Program-made: the position numbers and the translations under genes
Shown here: positions 24,805 through 34,175 of the stretch, piece by piece
How positions within the stretch are numbered: the first letter of the stretch is position 1
Layout: each line of letters opens with the position of its first letter
Notes under the pieces: model-generated
What the model saw: only the letters and a program-made list of their open reading frames with translations
Told to the model about the DNA's origin: nothing
Database searches by the model: none
NCBI RefSeq assembly: GCF_010389155.1
Contig: NC_057767.1
Coordinates: forward strand, 23,447,723 to 23,511,722
Length of the DNA stretch: 64,000 nucleotides
Direction: 5' to 3'
Source of the DNA: Erigeron canadensis
Taxonomy: Eukaryota; Streptophyta; Magnoliopsida; Asterales; Asteraceae

Positions 24805-24876
24805 GGGGCATTCTGAGAATTGAACTCGAGACCTCTCGCACCCTAAGCGAGAATCATACCACTAGACCAAATGCCC
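24805..24876 (-). tRNA. tRNA-Pro (AGG)
   Basis: The 72 nt start GGGCATTTGGTCTAGTGG and end AATGCCC plus discriminator C. The acceptor stem GGGCATT/AATGCCC is perfect, the anticodon stem CTCGC/GCGAG is perfect, and the anticodon loop TTAGGGT gives AGG. The T arm has a C-A mismatch and a G-T pair compared with the usual CCGAG/CTCGG, so decay may have begun. It lies inside the CACTA element. Confidence 0.85.
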
Positions 24877-24941
24877 ATTTGTGTTATATTACTTTATTAA
24901 AGTTTACTTAAACCGACATGGAAATTGTGAAAAACTAAAAA

Positions 24942-25013
24942 GGGGCATTCCGAGAATCGAACTCGGGACCTCTGGCACCCAAAGCGAGAATCATACCACC
25001 AGACCAAATGCCC
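24942..25013 (-). tRNA. tRNA-Pro (TGG)
   Basis: The 72 nt share the body of the neighbouring tRNA-Pro, but the anticodon loop is TTTGGGT, giving TGG. The acceptor stem and T arm (CCGAG...CTCGG) are intact. The anticodon stem CTCGC/GCCAG has one C-C mismatch, and the D loop reads TCTGGTGG. It is 65 bp from the first tRNA, on the same strand and inside the CACTA element. A run of T follows its 3' end (CCCCTTTTTAG on the minus strand), a possible Pol III terminator. Confidence 0.85.
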
Positions 25014-25479
25014 AACTTGTTACCACCTTCATGTTATTAATATTTATATTTATGGTGTTTAAACATGAAAGACTTCTCGTTTTGTGCACGATTACGTTTG
25101 TCCATTTTTAGGTATCATGATAATCATGTAAACATAAAGTGTTGCTATCAATATTAAGCGCGTTTCTAAAAATAACCTAAAATATCGATGTATCCCTGGC
25201 TTTGATTGTAAGTAATATGGAGCCTTGGTTTAAAGGGATCAATATTATACTGTTGTTACATGTAGCATCTAATATCAAATATATCAGTGATGGTAGATTA
25301 ATCGATTCAGATATGCATTCCATGCTTGTATGTTAACCTTATAATAACAACGATACTCGTATTAAATATTTGTTATCATTTTTAGTATTTTGAGTTCAAG
25401 GTAAAAAATCTTCTAAATGGATGTGTTCTTTATAAATAATACAATAAAATATAAAAAATGCTAATAAAATATAAAATAA

Positions 25480-26990
25480 ATGTCTTTTAAAAGTTAAATA
25501 ATAAACCCAAATGTCAAATGTCCTATTAGAATATGTTATAATACGACTTTATTAAATTATGGTTCTTTAAAATTATTGTTTTATGACTTAAATATCAAGT
25601 GTCCAATTATGTTGCATTATAATAATACCATAAGCGTTCTATAAAATTTTAACTAATAAAACCCAAATGTCAAGTGTCATATTAAGTTATGTTATAATAT
25701 GACTCTATTAAATAATGGTTTTTTAAAGCTATTGTTTATGACTTTAATATCAAGTGTCTTATATTATGGTGCATGGTAATGATACCATAAAAAATAAGCG
25801 TCTTTTAAAAGTTAAAGTAATAAATTCCAAATGTCAAGTGTCCTATTAAGTTATGTTATAATAGAACACTATCAAATTATGGTTCTTTACAACTATTGTT
25901 TTATGACTTCAATATCAAGTGTACTATTATGTTGCATAATGATAATACCATAAAGATAAAGCGTCCTATAAAAGTTAAACTAATAAAACCCAAATGTTAA
26001 GTGTCCTATTAAGTTATGTTATAATAGGACTCTATCAAATAATGGTTTTTAAAGCTATTGTTTTATAACTTGAATATCAAGTGTCCTATATTATGATATA
26101 TGATAATAATACCGCAACAAGTAAGCGTCCTTTAAAAGTTAAACTAATAAAACTCAAATGTCAAGTGTCCTAAGTTATGTTATAATAGGACTATATCAAA
26201 TAATGGTTCTTTAAAGCTATTGTTTTATGACTTAAATATCAAGTGTCCTATATCATGATGTATGATAATAATACCACAACGAATAAACGTCCTATAAAAG
26301 TTAAACTACTGAAACTCATATGTCAAGTGTCCTATTAAGTTATATTATAATAGGACTCTATCAAATAATGGTTCTTTAAAACTATTGTTTTACGACTTAA
26401 ATATCAAGTGTCCTATTACGGTGGATGATAATAATACCACTAAAATTAAGCGTCCTCTAAAAGTTAGACTAATAAAACTCAAATGTCAAGTGTCCTATTA
26501 AGTTATGTTATAATAGAACTCTATCAAATAATGGTTTTCTAAAACTACTGTTTTATGACTTAAATATCAAGTGTCCTATTATGATGTATGATAATAATAC
26601 CACAAAAAGTAAGCGTCCTATAAAAGTTAAATTAATGAAACCCAAATGTCAAACGTCCCATTAAGTTATTTTATAATATGACTCTGTCAAATAATGGTTC
26701 TTTAAACCTATTGTTTTATGACTTAAATATTAAGTGTCCTTTCATGGTGTGTTATAATAATACCATAAAAAATAAGCGTCTTATAAATTTAGACTAATAA
26801 AACTCAAGTTTGAAGTGTCCTATTAGGTTATGTTATAATAGGACTCTGTGAGATAAATGTCCCATATCCCTCATTTATAATGACTTATTTACCAAGTGTC
26901 CTATCAAGTTATGTTATAATAGGAACCCTGATAATCAAGTGTCATATTAAATAACTTCTTAGGACACCGTTTGATTAACTTGTATTATAA
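25480..26990. repeat. Right subterminal array, about 163-bp unit, about 9 copies
   Basis: The unit contains TCAAGTGTCCTATTA, TTATAATAGGACTCTATCA, 'AATGGTTCTTTAAA' and TTATGACTTAAATATCAAG. Neighbouring copies of the GGACTCTATCA landmark are about 161-165 bp apart (26028, 26189, 26354). It differs in unit length and sequence from the left-end array, but both repeat GTCCTA/TAGGAC motifs. Confidence 0.88.
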
Positions 26991-27261
26991 AAGGACCTTA
27001 AATGTAATTTTGTCCTATTGAAGAGCTTTTTAGGACACTGTTTTAAAAATGTCCTACACAAAGGGTCCTAAAAAGCCATATTTCTTGTAGTGTATAATTA
27101 TGAAAGTTCACAAATTTTAGTTCTACACACTTTTTAGTGTGTATAAATTTATATACACTTTTATTTCTATATAGTTTTACACACAAAAAAGCGTGACAAA
27201 ATTTTTATTTGTTCACACTCCATTAAAAGTGTAGACAAATGCAATATTGTTTGTAGTGCAT

Positions 27262-27581
27262 ATAGTTTAATGGCTGTTAGGTCGTAAAACGACATCTATA
27301 TGAATACTTTTAACTCTCTTATGATAAACATGTGAGATAATAATCAAGTCGAAGTCATCTTTGAGCAGTAGTCGTGAATATTAGTAGGAGTATATCGAGT
27401 GTTATGTACCTAGAAGGTTACGTATGTGTTTAATTTTATAAAGATTGGTTTACCTCATAAAGAACATGCGTTAGGATTAAAAACAAATTTGAGTTACAGT
27501 ACGTAGATTCGAAGGAGAAGGAGTTGAGGTAAGAGATCATATAAACATTATAGTAGTTTTCTTTGCTAAACAAAATAACGG
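27262..27581. other. No gene recognised
   Basis: Unique-looking AT-rich DNA between the CACTA nest and the first SINE. It ends in a long A run. Confidence 0.4.
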
Positions 27582-27589
27582 TTGTATCA

Positions 27590-27835
27590 AAAAAAAAAAA
27601 AACAAAAAAAGTAAGTAACTGCTCAGTGCCGCTTTTCGCGGGTTTTAAGCCCTAATACCTCGACGGTCTATGAGGGAGGTTAAGATGTAGGCAGACCTTA
27701 CCTCTACCTAAGTAGAGAGGCTGCTTCCAGTTTCTACCTAAATGATAGAAAAGGCCCTCCAACCTTTGCATGGGATGCGGATCGAACCCATGACCTCTGT
27801 CTCCAGAGGCAAAAGTGTTTACCACTGATCCAACC
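27590..27835 (-). mobile_element. SINE, Au-like, minus strand
   Basis: Read on the minus strand it has a Pol III box A (GGATCAGTGGTAAACAC) and box B (GGTCATGGGTTCGATCC). The body runs through 'GGAAGCAGCCTCTCTAC' and it ends TTACTTACTTTTTTT. A TTGTATCA duplication flanks it (27582-27589 and 27836-27843). These are hallmarks of the angiosperm Au SINE family. Confidence 0.88.
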
Positions 27836-27984
27836 TTGTATCAGATAAGCATATACGTCATTGTCTTGAGTCTTTTACTATGTATTTAGATATTTAAGTT
27901 AATTAAAGTAGTGCTAATGGATTTAGAAAATACTGATTTTCAATGATGACATTAATGCGTTTGAAATAATGGATTTAAAAAAAC

Positions 27985-28230
27985 CAACTGGGTTGGATCA
28001 GTGGTTGGAGCTCATGCCTTTGAAAACAGAGGTCATGAGTTTGATCCTCATGCCCAGTAAGGCTGGAGGTCCTTTTCTACTTACGGTAGAACCTGGAAGC
28101 AGCCTCTCTACCTTTGGTATGGGTAAGGCTGTCTACATATCAACCTCCCCCATACACCGTCGAAGACGGTATTGGGACCCAAAACCCGTGGAAGACGGCA
28201 TTGAGAGTTACTTACTTACTTACTTTTTGT
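27985..28230 (+). mobile_element. SINE, Au-like, plus strand
   Basis: It is the same family as the copy just to the left, in the opposite direction. Box A is GGATCAGTGGTTGGAGC, box B is GGTCATGAGTTTGATCC, the shared body has 'GAAGCAGCCTCTCTACC' and the tail is TTACTTACTTACTTTTT. No clear target duplication was found. Most of an open frame here is an accident of the SINE. Confidence 0.82.
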
Positions 28231-29259
28231 ATAAAATATAAGAAGTCTCGTGGTTTTTTTATTTATTGAAAAAAGCTATTTTGAAGGAGGTTAAACTAAC
28301 GTGGTTTATGTCCTAAACGTTTATTATTAAGATTTGATCAGCGCATCTCCTAATAATACTAAACCAGCTCCTTAAATTCCTTGCTTTATTAAACCACAAC
28401 CATTAGATAATAAGAATAATTAATTTATGGCCATTGGATTACCTGCTGACTTTTCATCCTATTTCTTAAAACATTAACTTCTCTTCCTTTCTAATTTACA
28501 TAGCCACCCCTTTCAACAATTAATATCAATCCATCAAATTATTTACAAAATTTATAAAGTTTATCTTAGGTGCTTTTTCAATTCTTTATATAATCTCGAT
28601 ACATATTAACAAAGGTCTTTTAATGAAGAGGAGGAATCATCAACTAAAAATTGAGTTTATAAGTTTAATTGTTTAAAACAAATCGTACTACTAAACTTTA
28701 TCGGTAGCCAACAACCATAAAAAATCAAAACAGCTAAACAAATGCAAAAGTCTATGAAAATCAATAGATAAAATAAGTGTGTGCCCAAACCGAAAAATGT
28801 TGGGTCGATCCTAACGATATCCACATCGTTTAAAAAAAACACATATTTTTATTTGTAGTAATTAGATCGGCACTTGCATGATTAGAACGGGTTATTTCTA
28901 AAACGAGCATGTTAATATGACACGTTATGATATTAACAGGTTTTGTTTCCGGTCTTAGCAGATTTCGTGTTTTAATGGACGTCGACCTAGATATATAATT
29001 ATATCAATACATAAATTAACTTTGATTATTATCATTATTGTTATTTTCTATATTAGGTTAATTTTATCAAAATCTAACATGCTATTCAAATATTTTCATT
29101 TCGTATCATGTATTGTTTTTTATCTAGGTCATTTAATTCTGTTACTTAGAAAATATCAAGTGGATTACTTAAAATCATATTTTGAATTGTATTTTCACAG
29201 TTCACATAACATTATACGTAAATATCACGAGAATTTAAAAATGAAAAGTATGATGACTG
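28231..29259. other. No gene recognised
   Basis: AT-rich DNA without convincing ORFs. I see no terminal repeats with target duplications. Confidence 0.4.
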
Positions 29260-29476
29260 AGAAGGTGTTTAAAATAGAATTATAAGGTGATTATCAGATT
29301 ATTGCGTTTACATAACGCAATTAATGTAAAAATATGTTTGGCAAAATAAAAATGATCATCAGCGTTTTCATAGAGACAAAATGCTGTTTTGGAAAACCAT
29401 GTTGAGATATACGTTTTTAAAACGCTGTTATTAAAGGCAAAATTTATTTTACATAACTAATCTCAAACACCCCCTA
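29260..29476. mobile_element. MITE with GGTGTTT ends
   Basis: The left end GAAGGTGTTTAAAAT and right end AATCTCAAACACCCCC are inverted copies. Inner inverted segments (ATTGCGTTTACATAACGCAA; CAGCGTTTTCA versus AAAACGCTG) support a foldback element. The superfamily is unclear, because the target duplication is not readable. Confidence 0.5.
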
Positions 29477-29490
29477 ATAATATGTACATA

Positions 29491-29735
29491 CGAACATGGT
29501 ACCCGCGCAATGCGGCGACGATGATAGTGACAGTGAAGTGGTGGCATCGACGGATAGTGACGGCGGCGGCAGCGAAAAATGCGTCAAACGGTATAGTTAC
29601 TTGATATAAAACTATTTTATTTAAAAGAGTAGTAGATATTTTTTAAAATATAATGAAATTATATGATAATTTCGCATGTCCCAAAAATCTTCACTTTTTA
29701 ACATGAGAGTAAATCTTTGGCTATATTAGTATAGA
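29491..29735 (-). mobile_element. Mini-Helitron, minus strand
   Basis: On the minus strand it begins TCTATACTAATATAGCC and ends with a GC-rich CCGCATTGCGCGGGTACCATGTTCG terminus (positions 29491-29515), like 38473-38722. The 3' CTRR motif has drifted to TTCG. It is about 245 bp with no coding, so it is non-autonomous. Confidence 0.68.
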
Positions 29736-29803
29736 TAAGTACACGATTAGAAATAAATATTGAAAAAGAAAAATATTGCATATGATAAATCTTTGACTTT
29801 AAG

Positions 29804-30204
29804 TGATGGTGTACCCACCGTCACCCAGGATAAAGCCTCACCCTAGGTAGGCTAAAAAGATCACCCAGGATATCACATAGCCTGGGGAAAAGAAGATAAA
29901 CATGAAAAGATACGATCATATCACTTCCTTAAATAAAGGAGATCGTTACCAAAGATACAAAACGCATGAGAGACTTATTCTCCACGAAAAAGCAGCTATA
30001 AAAGGGGGAAAACCCTAATCATTATCATGATGCCTACTACGGCCAAAACCCTAAAACACATACAAGATCCACGGGCAAAACCCTAAGAGATCTAAAACAC
30101 ATCTAAACCGGCGTACAAAAGGTTCTCACACCTTACCAGCAGGGAATCGCCGTCCAATCCACCAAACACCTCCAAATCCTTTAACCTAATCCGTTGTACA
30201 AATA
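29804..30204 (+). mobile_element. Solo LTR, Tat-like
   Basis: It begins TGATGGTGTACCCACC and ends GTTGTACAAATA, with a perfect TTAAG duplication (29799-29803 and 30205-30209). A CTATAAAAGGGGG box near 29996 and the CGGCGTACAAAAGG/CCTTACCAGCAGGGAA segment parallel the LTRs at 386 and 9488. It is a related but diverged family. No second LTR or internal DNA is present. Confidence 0.8.
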
Positions 30205-30469
30205 TTAAGCATTCAAAATTACTCCTATATGAGAAATGTAAAAATTTACAGTTAATTGTTACTAATACAAACATATTATTGTAGATTAAAAGAAATATCT
30301 TATCTTATCCATCCCAAAATAAATATATTTCTATTTTGTTTCCTTTAGACAAAGTTTACTTTTGATAATAATATGTTAATCAACTATATTATCGCATTTC
30401 TTATTTTAAGGGATTAAAACAACTATAGCATATAAGTATTAACCATTTTTTTTTAATATTCGTGTCATG

Positions 30470-30690
30470 GACAGCTAGCCGTTATATCCATACGGGCAGG
30501 CAGTCACTAGCGACCGATCCATGAAGTCGAGGACCACAAGGGAGGGAAACCCACCAATTTAACCGTTACAGAAGGCACGACATTAAATTAGAGGTAAAAC
30601 CTCGCCTGCTCAGACTCTAACCCTGTAGGTCTCCCAGAAGCCAAGCATCATTGCAGGACTTCAGAATGTCTATGAGGTTTTTAACCCATT
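30470..30690. repeat. Possible SINE or retro-derived repeat
   Basis: The segment is moderately GC-rich compared with its flanks, with 'GAGGTAAAACCTCGCCTG' as a small hairpin. It looks like an inserted repeat, but I could not place box A and box B with confidence. Confidence 0.3.
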
Positions 30691-30774
30691 GGCAAATATT
30701 AACCATTTAAGATAATATTGTATTTTCAGTATTTAAAGTCTAAATTTAACTTTACATCTTCGTCCTTGAGCATT

Positions 30775-31065
30775 AGCTTAATGGTTGAAAGAGCATTCTC
30801 TTATTCATAAGGTCTTGAGTTCAAGTATTGTAGAGGATTAGGAAGTCCCTATATGAGGGTTTGGCTTAGGTATACCCATGTTCAAGTTTGAGGGGACAGG
30901 GTTTACCCCTATTAATCGTCATGCTTTCGCGCGTATTAGTAGGGATTTCCCCGCATCGGATATTTGAAAATAGACGTTTCTACTTCGAGGGAACTCTCTA
31001 GGGTGGACCCGGTTAAGGCAACGTAATCGCGATACGAAGTTTCCAACGAAACCCACCTTTAAAAA
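30775..31065 (+). mobile_element. tRNA-derived SINE
   Basis: A Pol III box A-like TTAGCTTAATGGTTGAAAG is followed about 30 bp on by box B GGTCTTGAGTTCAAGT. The body then runs for about 220 bp with 'GGGTGGACCCGGTTAAGGCA' in reverse-like form to an A-rich end at 31060. It differs from the two Au-like SINEs. Confidence 0.6.
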
Positions 31066-31068
31066 AAC

Positions 31069-31069
<1 letters not shown>

Positions 31070-31110
<41 letters not shown>
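31070..31110. repeat. (TA)n(GA)n compound microsatellite
   Basis: A TA run goes straight into a GA run beside the palindrome-core MITE. The same TA-GA pair stands beside the MITE at 61867. Confidence 0.9.
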
Positions 31111-31121
<11 letters not shown>

Positions 31122-31130
31122 AAATAGAGT

Positions 31131-31292
31131 ATATGGCTGTTAGGTACCCAAGCTTGGGTATAGAACCCCTCACATACCAATATTTTAATATATATAAATG
31201 CTTGGGCCCCATGCTTTTCATGGATTAAAAAAACAAGATGTGAGGAATTTTACACCCAAGTTGTGTATCTAACAACCACATACTCCATACCC
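31131..31292. mobile_element. Palindrome-core MITE, copy 2
   Basis: The ends GAGTATATGGCTGTTAGG and CTAACAACCACATACTCC are inverted. The left core is TACCCAAGCTTGGGTA and the right core ACACCCAAGTTGTGTA. The middle has the family's ACCCCTCACATACCAATATTTTAAT and TTGGGCCCCATG. Confidence 0.8.
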
Positions 31293-31416
31293 TCATATAT
31301 ATATCATACGAATCATCTCGATACAAAATTTTATTTTAGATAATAGTATCATCATCTTCAAAATGTCTTTCCTAATATTACTAATTTAATTATTGTAAAA
31401 AGTTTAATATATTTAT

Positions 31417-31445
31417 CCCGCGTATTACGCGGGAAAATAATCTAT
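31417..31445 (+). mobile_element. Possible Helitron 3' end
   Basis: The hairpin CCCGCGTATTACGCGGG (31417-31433) is followed after 8 bases by CTAT, close to the CTRR terminus of Helitrons. The 5' end was not found. Confidence 0.4.
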
Positions 31446-32189
31446 TTCAAATTATAAGTATAATCATTTTTATGGAAGTATTTAGAAGAAAGCTTGACCA
31501 ATAATCAATTAAGGTTCCTATACAGAAGATGGTTGTAGCTGATAAAAGTTAGTAAAGAGTTATGCTCTATAATTTGTAAGAGTTTTGTATAAAAGGCAGG
31601 AAAGCTAGGCATGCATTGTCACGTAAGGTCATTAGATTTTTTCAAACTGGGATACATGCATAGTTAGTTTGTAAAGTGTAGTTATCATGCTTTTGTTTTG
31701 ATTTACAGCAGTTATCCATGCATAGATTATACTTATTATGAACTGACAGTTTATTTAGTAGTTTGTCTGGTACCATGATATATGGCAGTTTATTATTTGT
31801 TCTTGATGATATATATATATATATATATATATATTGCATGCTAGTCGGTTTATTTTCTAACTATTTACAGTATTTCAAAACCGCATGATATTTTTGAATG
31901 AAGTATGTTATTATATTTAAACTGTGAAGCATTAGCCGACTCAGTAGTATGTATCTCAGAGAAAGATATTGCATCAAGCTCTAAGGGAAAGATAGTTTAG
32001 CAGATGACCAAGACTTTATTTTACTTCAAATAATTTTTGTTTTGGTTGATTTATTTTAGACTATGTTTTTGGTTAGTTTATGACATTTTAAGAATTAATT
32101 TGTAAGACTTTCGCACTTAAGTTTGAATTTTGTTATGAACATTAAGATATTTTTGAAGTTTTGCTAGTAGTCATGAGCCTTGGATTTTA
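31446..32189. other. No gene recognised; (TA)n near 31807
   Basis: AT-rich DNA with a TA microsatellite at about 31807-31833. No supported coding or element ends. Confidence 0.4.
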
Positions 32190-32830
32190 GGGTTGTGACA
32201 ACCTCCTCGCTAGAGATTTCTCACACATCGTGATATGCCTTATTGGGATACACTTGGTCATCATCATTTTCAAGAAGCGTGATCGTGGGTTCGGTAGGAG
32301 GAAGTTGAAAGTGGCCAGTGTAACTTGGCAGGGGAAATCCGTGGTCAACAATTGAGAGATGTCGTCAATGACGTTTTGACTCGAAGAACCGCCGAAATCG
32401 TATTGTGGTTCGACGGTTATAGGAAGTTGAAATAGGAGCTGATTTATTGGTGCTCGGTAATTTTTGGATTTTATTTCTTAGTAGGAATCATTTTGAAGAA
32501 TATATATGAAAGAGATAAGTAAGAAATAATAGAGAGAAGATATGAGTTTTTGTAGAAGTGAGAAAAAAAATGAAATATTAATAAGGTATATATAGGTAAT
32601 AAGGAGATGAGTAAATTTTGTAAATTTTTTTAAACATAAACGGTCAAATTTGAATTAAAAAAAGGTCACCAAATACGCTCCCAACGTTCACTAGCATCGG
32701 CCAAAACTAGCCGATCCAACTTACCGATTGACTTGTCAAAACTTGTCGATGCAAATGCTATAGCCTTGCCAAAGAGCCGATTTTAACCAATCCTTTTTTC
32801 CGATAAAACTTACCGACTACACCCTTGCCC
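32190..32830 (-). mobile_element. Truncated PIF/Harbinger-like end with possible ORF1 start
   Basis: The right terminus GACTACACCCTTGCCCC near 32830 matches, inverted, the GGCAACGGTGTAGTCGG terminus at 40108. The next about 190 bp also match 40108-40280 in reverse (ACGTTGGGAGCG; GGCCAAAACTAGCCGAT). On the minus strand, downstream of a TATATATAGG box near 32590, a stretch reads 'NYRAPINQLLFQLPITVEP' and 'YDFGGSSSQNVIDDISQ', possibly the N-terminus of an ORF1-like protein, with stops. The left end of the element is not seen. Confidence 0.5.
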
Positions 32831-32839
32831 CTAAATAGA

Positions 32840-33075
32840 TTCAACTATATAAAAAATCAATTGAATCTCTTTGGCCATAAATTGATCAGAAAAATGCATT
32901 ATAAAAGTAGAATAGTTGATACTTGCCAAGAAATCATATGTATTTCATTTATTTATTTTTTAATCTATCAAACTTTTTATTTTTTAATCCTTTAAGGTCA
33001 TTATAACTTCAATATTTGTCTATTTAGGCAACTTTTTATTTATTTATTTATTTTTATTAAAATAGTATTTTTGGT
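32840..33075 (+). repeat. Paralogous segment, empty site of the 40108 Harbinger insertion
   Basis: The segment matches the 3' flank of the small gene at 39500: TTTGGCCATAAATTGATCAG, 'TTGCCAAGAAATCATATG' and AATCTATCAAACTTTTT. It continues as AGGTCATTATAACTTCAATA, which equals the two flanks of the 40108-41126 insertion joined with a single TTA. Confidence 0.85.
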
Positions 33076-33149
33076 ATAAAAAAAAAAATAAAAGAGATAT
33101 TTTATGATATTGTAATCTCATTAAAGGCGAGGACAATGAACAGTGTCAC

Positions 33150-33525
33150 GTGACACATGGCGCTGTTCTATTGGTCCACCTGTACCCCGCGTTGTTTCCC
33201 AGATTTTGCCATATCGGATTCCGTTAAGGTTATTTTTTGTTCGGTTTTTCTTGGTATCCTACATATTTTTTTTGCTTTTGTGTTTTCTTTTCTGATTAGT
33301 CCACCTATACCCCGCGTTTTTTCGGATTTTGCTATATCGGATCCCGTTAAGGTTATTTTTCTTTCGATTTTTGTTGGTTTATTACATAGTTTTTTTGCTT
33401 TTGTGTTTTCTTTCTATTGGTTCATCGTATATCCCCATCACTATTTAGATTTTGCCATTTTGGATCCCGTTTGGGGTTTTTTCTTGGTGTTCATCATAGT
33501 TTTTTGGCTTTTGTTCTAAATTAAT
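33150..33525 (+). repeat. Three tandem units of about 130 bp, open in one frame
   Basis: Units start near 33160, 33290 and 33412, each with TCTATTGGTCCACC or similar, then GATTTTGCCATATCGGAT-type and TTTTTTGCTTTTGTGTTTTC blocks. One plus-strand frame stays open for 120 codons across all three, giving F-rich hydrophobic repeats. That follows from T-richness and unit length near a multiple of three, so I do not call a gene. A diverged inverted cluster lies at 37870-38210. Confidence 0.7.
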
Positions 33526-33641
33526 ATATTAGAAACTTTTACACAATATTTTATTTTTCTTTTGTTATTTCTATTTTCGTTAAGGTTATTTATCTTTTGG
33601 TTTTTCTTGGTTTTTTGATCCCTTTTTATTTGCTTATATGA

Positions 33642-33790
33642 TGTAAGATGCCCTATTGTTGCGTGGATCGTAATAAGATGTGATTCGTTATGTCAAGAGT
33701 GTGGAATCCTCTTGAGATAACTAGATTGTTATTGCCTTTTGCTGATTAATGAGCAATTAACCAACCCAAAGAGATGCACAAGGCTTCTTA
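33642..33790 (+). repeat. Fragment of the LTR family seen at 4739
   Basis: It begins TGTAAGATGCCCTATTGTTG and follows 4739-4887 closely (GTGATTCGTTATGTCAAGAG, ATGAGCAATTAACCAACCCA), then stops abruptly at ACAAGGCTT. Confidence 0.85.
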
Positions 33791-34019
33791 ATAATTAAAA
33801 AGAGACGGATGAACATTACGATGGCTTAAAATGAAAAGGAAGAAAAAAGGTACAATGATCTAGTAATATGAAAGACAAATAATTTCAATGGTTTAAAAAA
33901 ACAAATTAAGAACTAAGAAGTATACACTATGCTTTTTTTCAAAAAATAAGATTGGATTAGTGTCTTTCTTATGCACTACATCAAATTCTATAGGTTCAAT
34001 TTTCAAAATGTTTTTTTTT
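33791..34019. other. No gene recognised
   Basis: AT-rich, A-rich DNA with no supported feature. Confidence 0.4.
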
Positions 34020-34175
34020 CCCGAATAGCTAATCGGTATTCGACATCAGCGGACACCTCACTGTATAATGGTGAAGCTCTGCACGTATCTTAGACTACGA
34101 GATGTAGACCATAATCCGTTACAGATGATTCAAAAGAAGACCCCCCGACATGCGACTCTAGAGAGTCAAACCCAT

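Larger units (their letters stand above)
11983..27092. mobile_element. CACTA (EnSpm/CMC) DNA transposon, 15.1 kb, with captured genes
   Basis: The left terminus is CACTACAACAAAATGGGGCT and the right terminus is the complement of CACTACAAGAAATATGGCT. A 3-bp TAT duplication (11980-11982 and 27093-27095) flanks it. Subterminal arrays rich in GTCCTA/TAGGAC motifs occupy both ends, as is usual for transposase binding in this superfamily. It carries a TNPA-like pseudogene, 3' exons of a TNPD-type transposase gene, a fragment of a host TRAF-like gene with its intron, and two tRNA-Pro genes. The catalytic N-terminal part of TNPD is missing and the TNPA reading frame is broken, so this copy is non-autonomous. 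Confidence 0.93.
11919..27258. mobile_element. Small CACTA-type element, split by the large CACTA element
   Basis: The left arm (11919-11982) begins CACTACG and the right arm ends GTAGTG at 27258. The flanks carry a perfect CAT duplication (11916-11918 and 27259-27261). The arms are inverted repeats of each other: ACACTTTTAATGAAGTGTG then AATTTTGTCA on the left, and the complement near 27200-27235 on the right. Without the 15.1-kb insertion and its TAT duplication the element would be about 227 bp, a MITE-sized non-autonomous CACTA element. Confidence 0.85.

Noticed and set aside
24881..25111. A 76-codon frame containing 'RGIPRIELGTSGTQSE'
   Set aside because: It is a reading of the tRNA-Pro gene on the opposite strand, a familiar spurious protein in plant annotations.
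27969..28241. A 90-codon plus-strand frame
   Set aside because: It lies entirely in a SINE, with box A and box B inside it.
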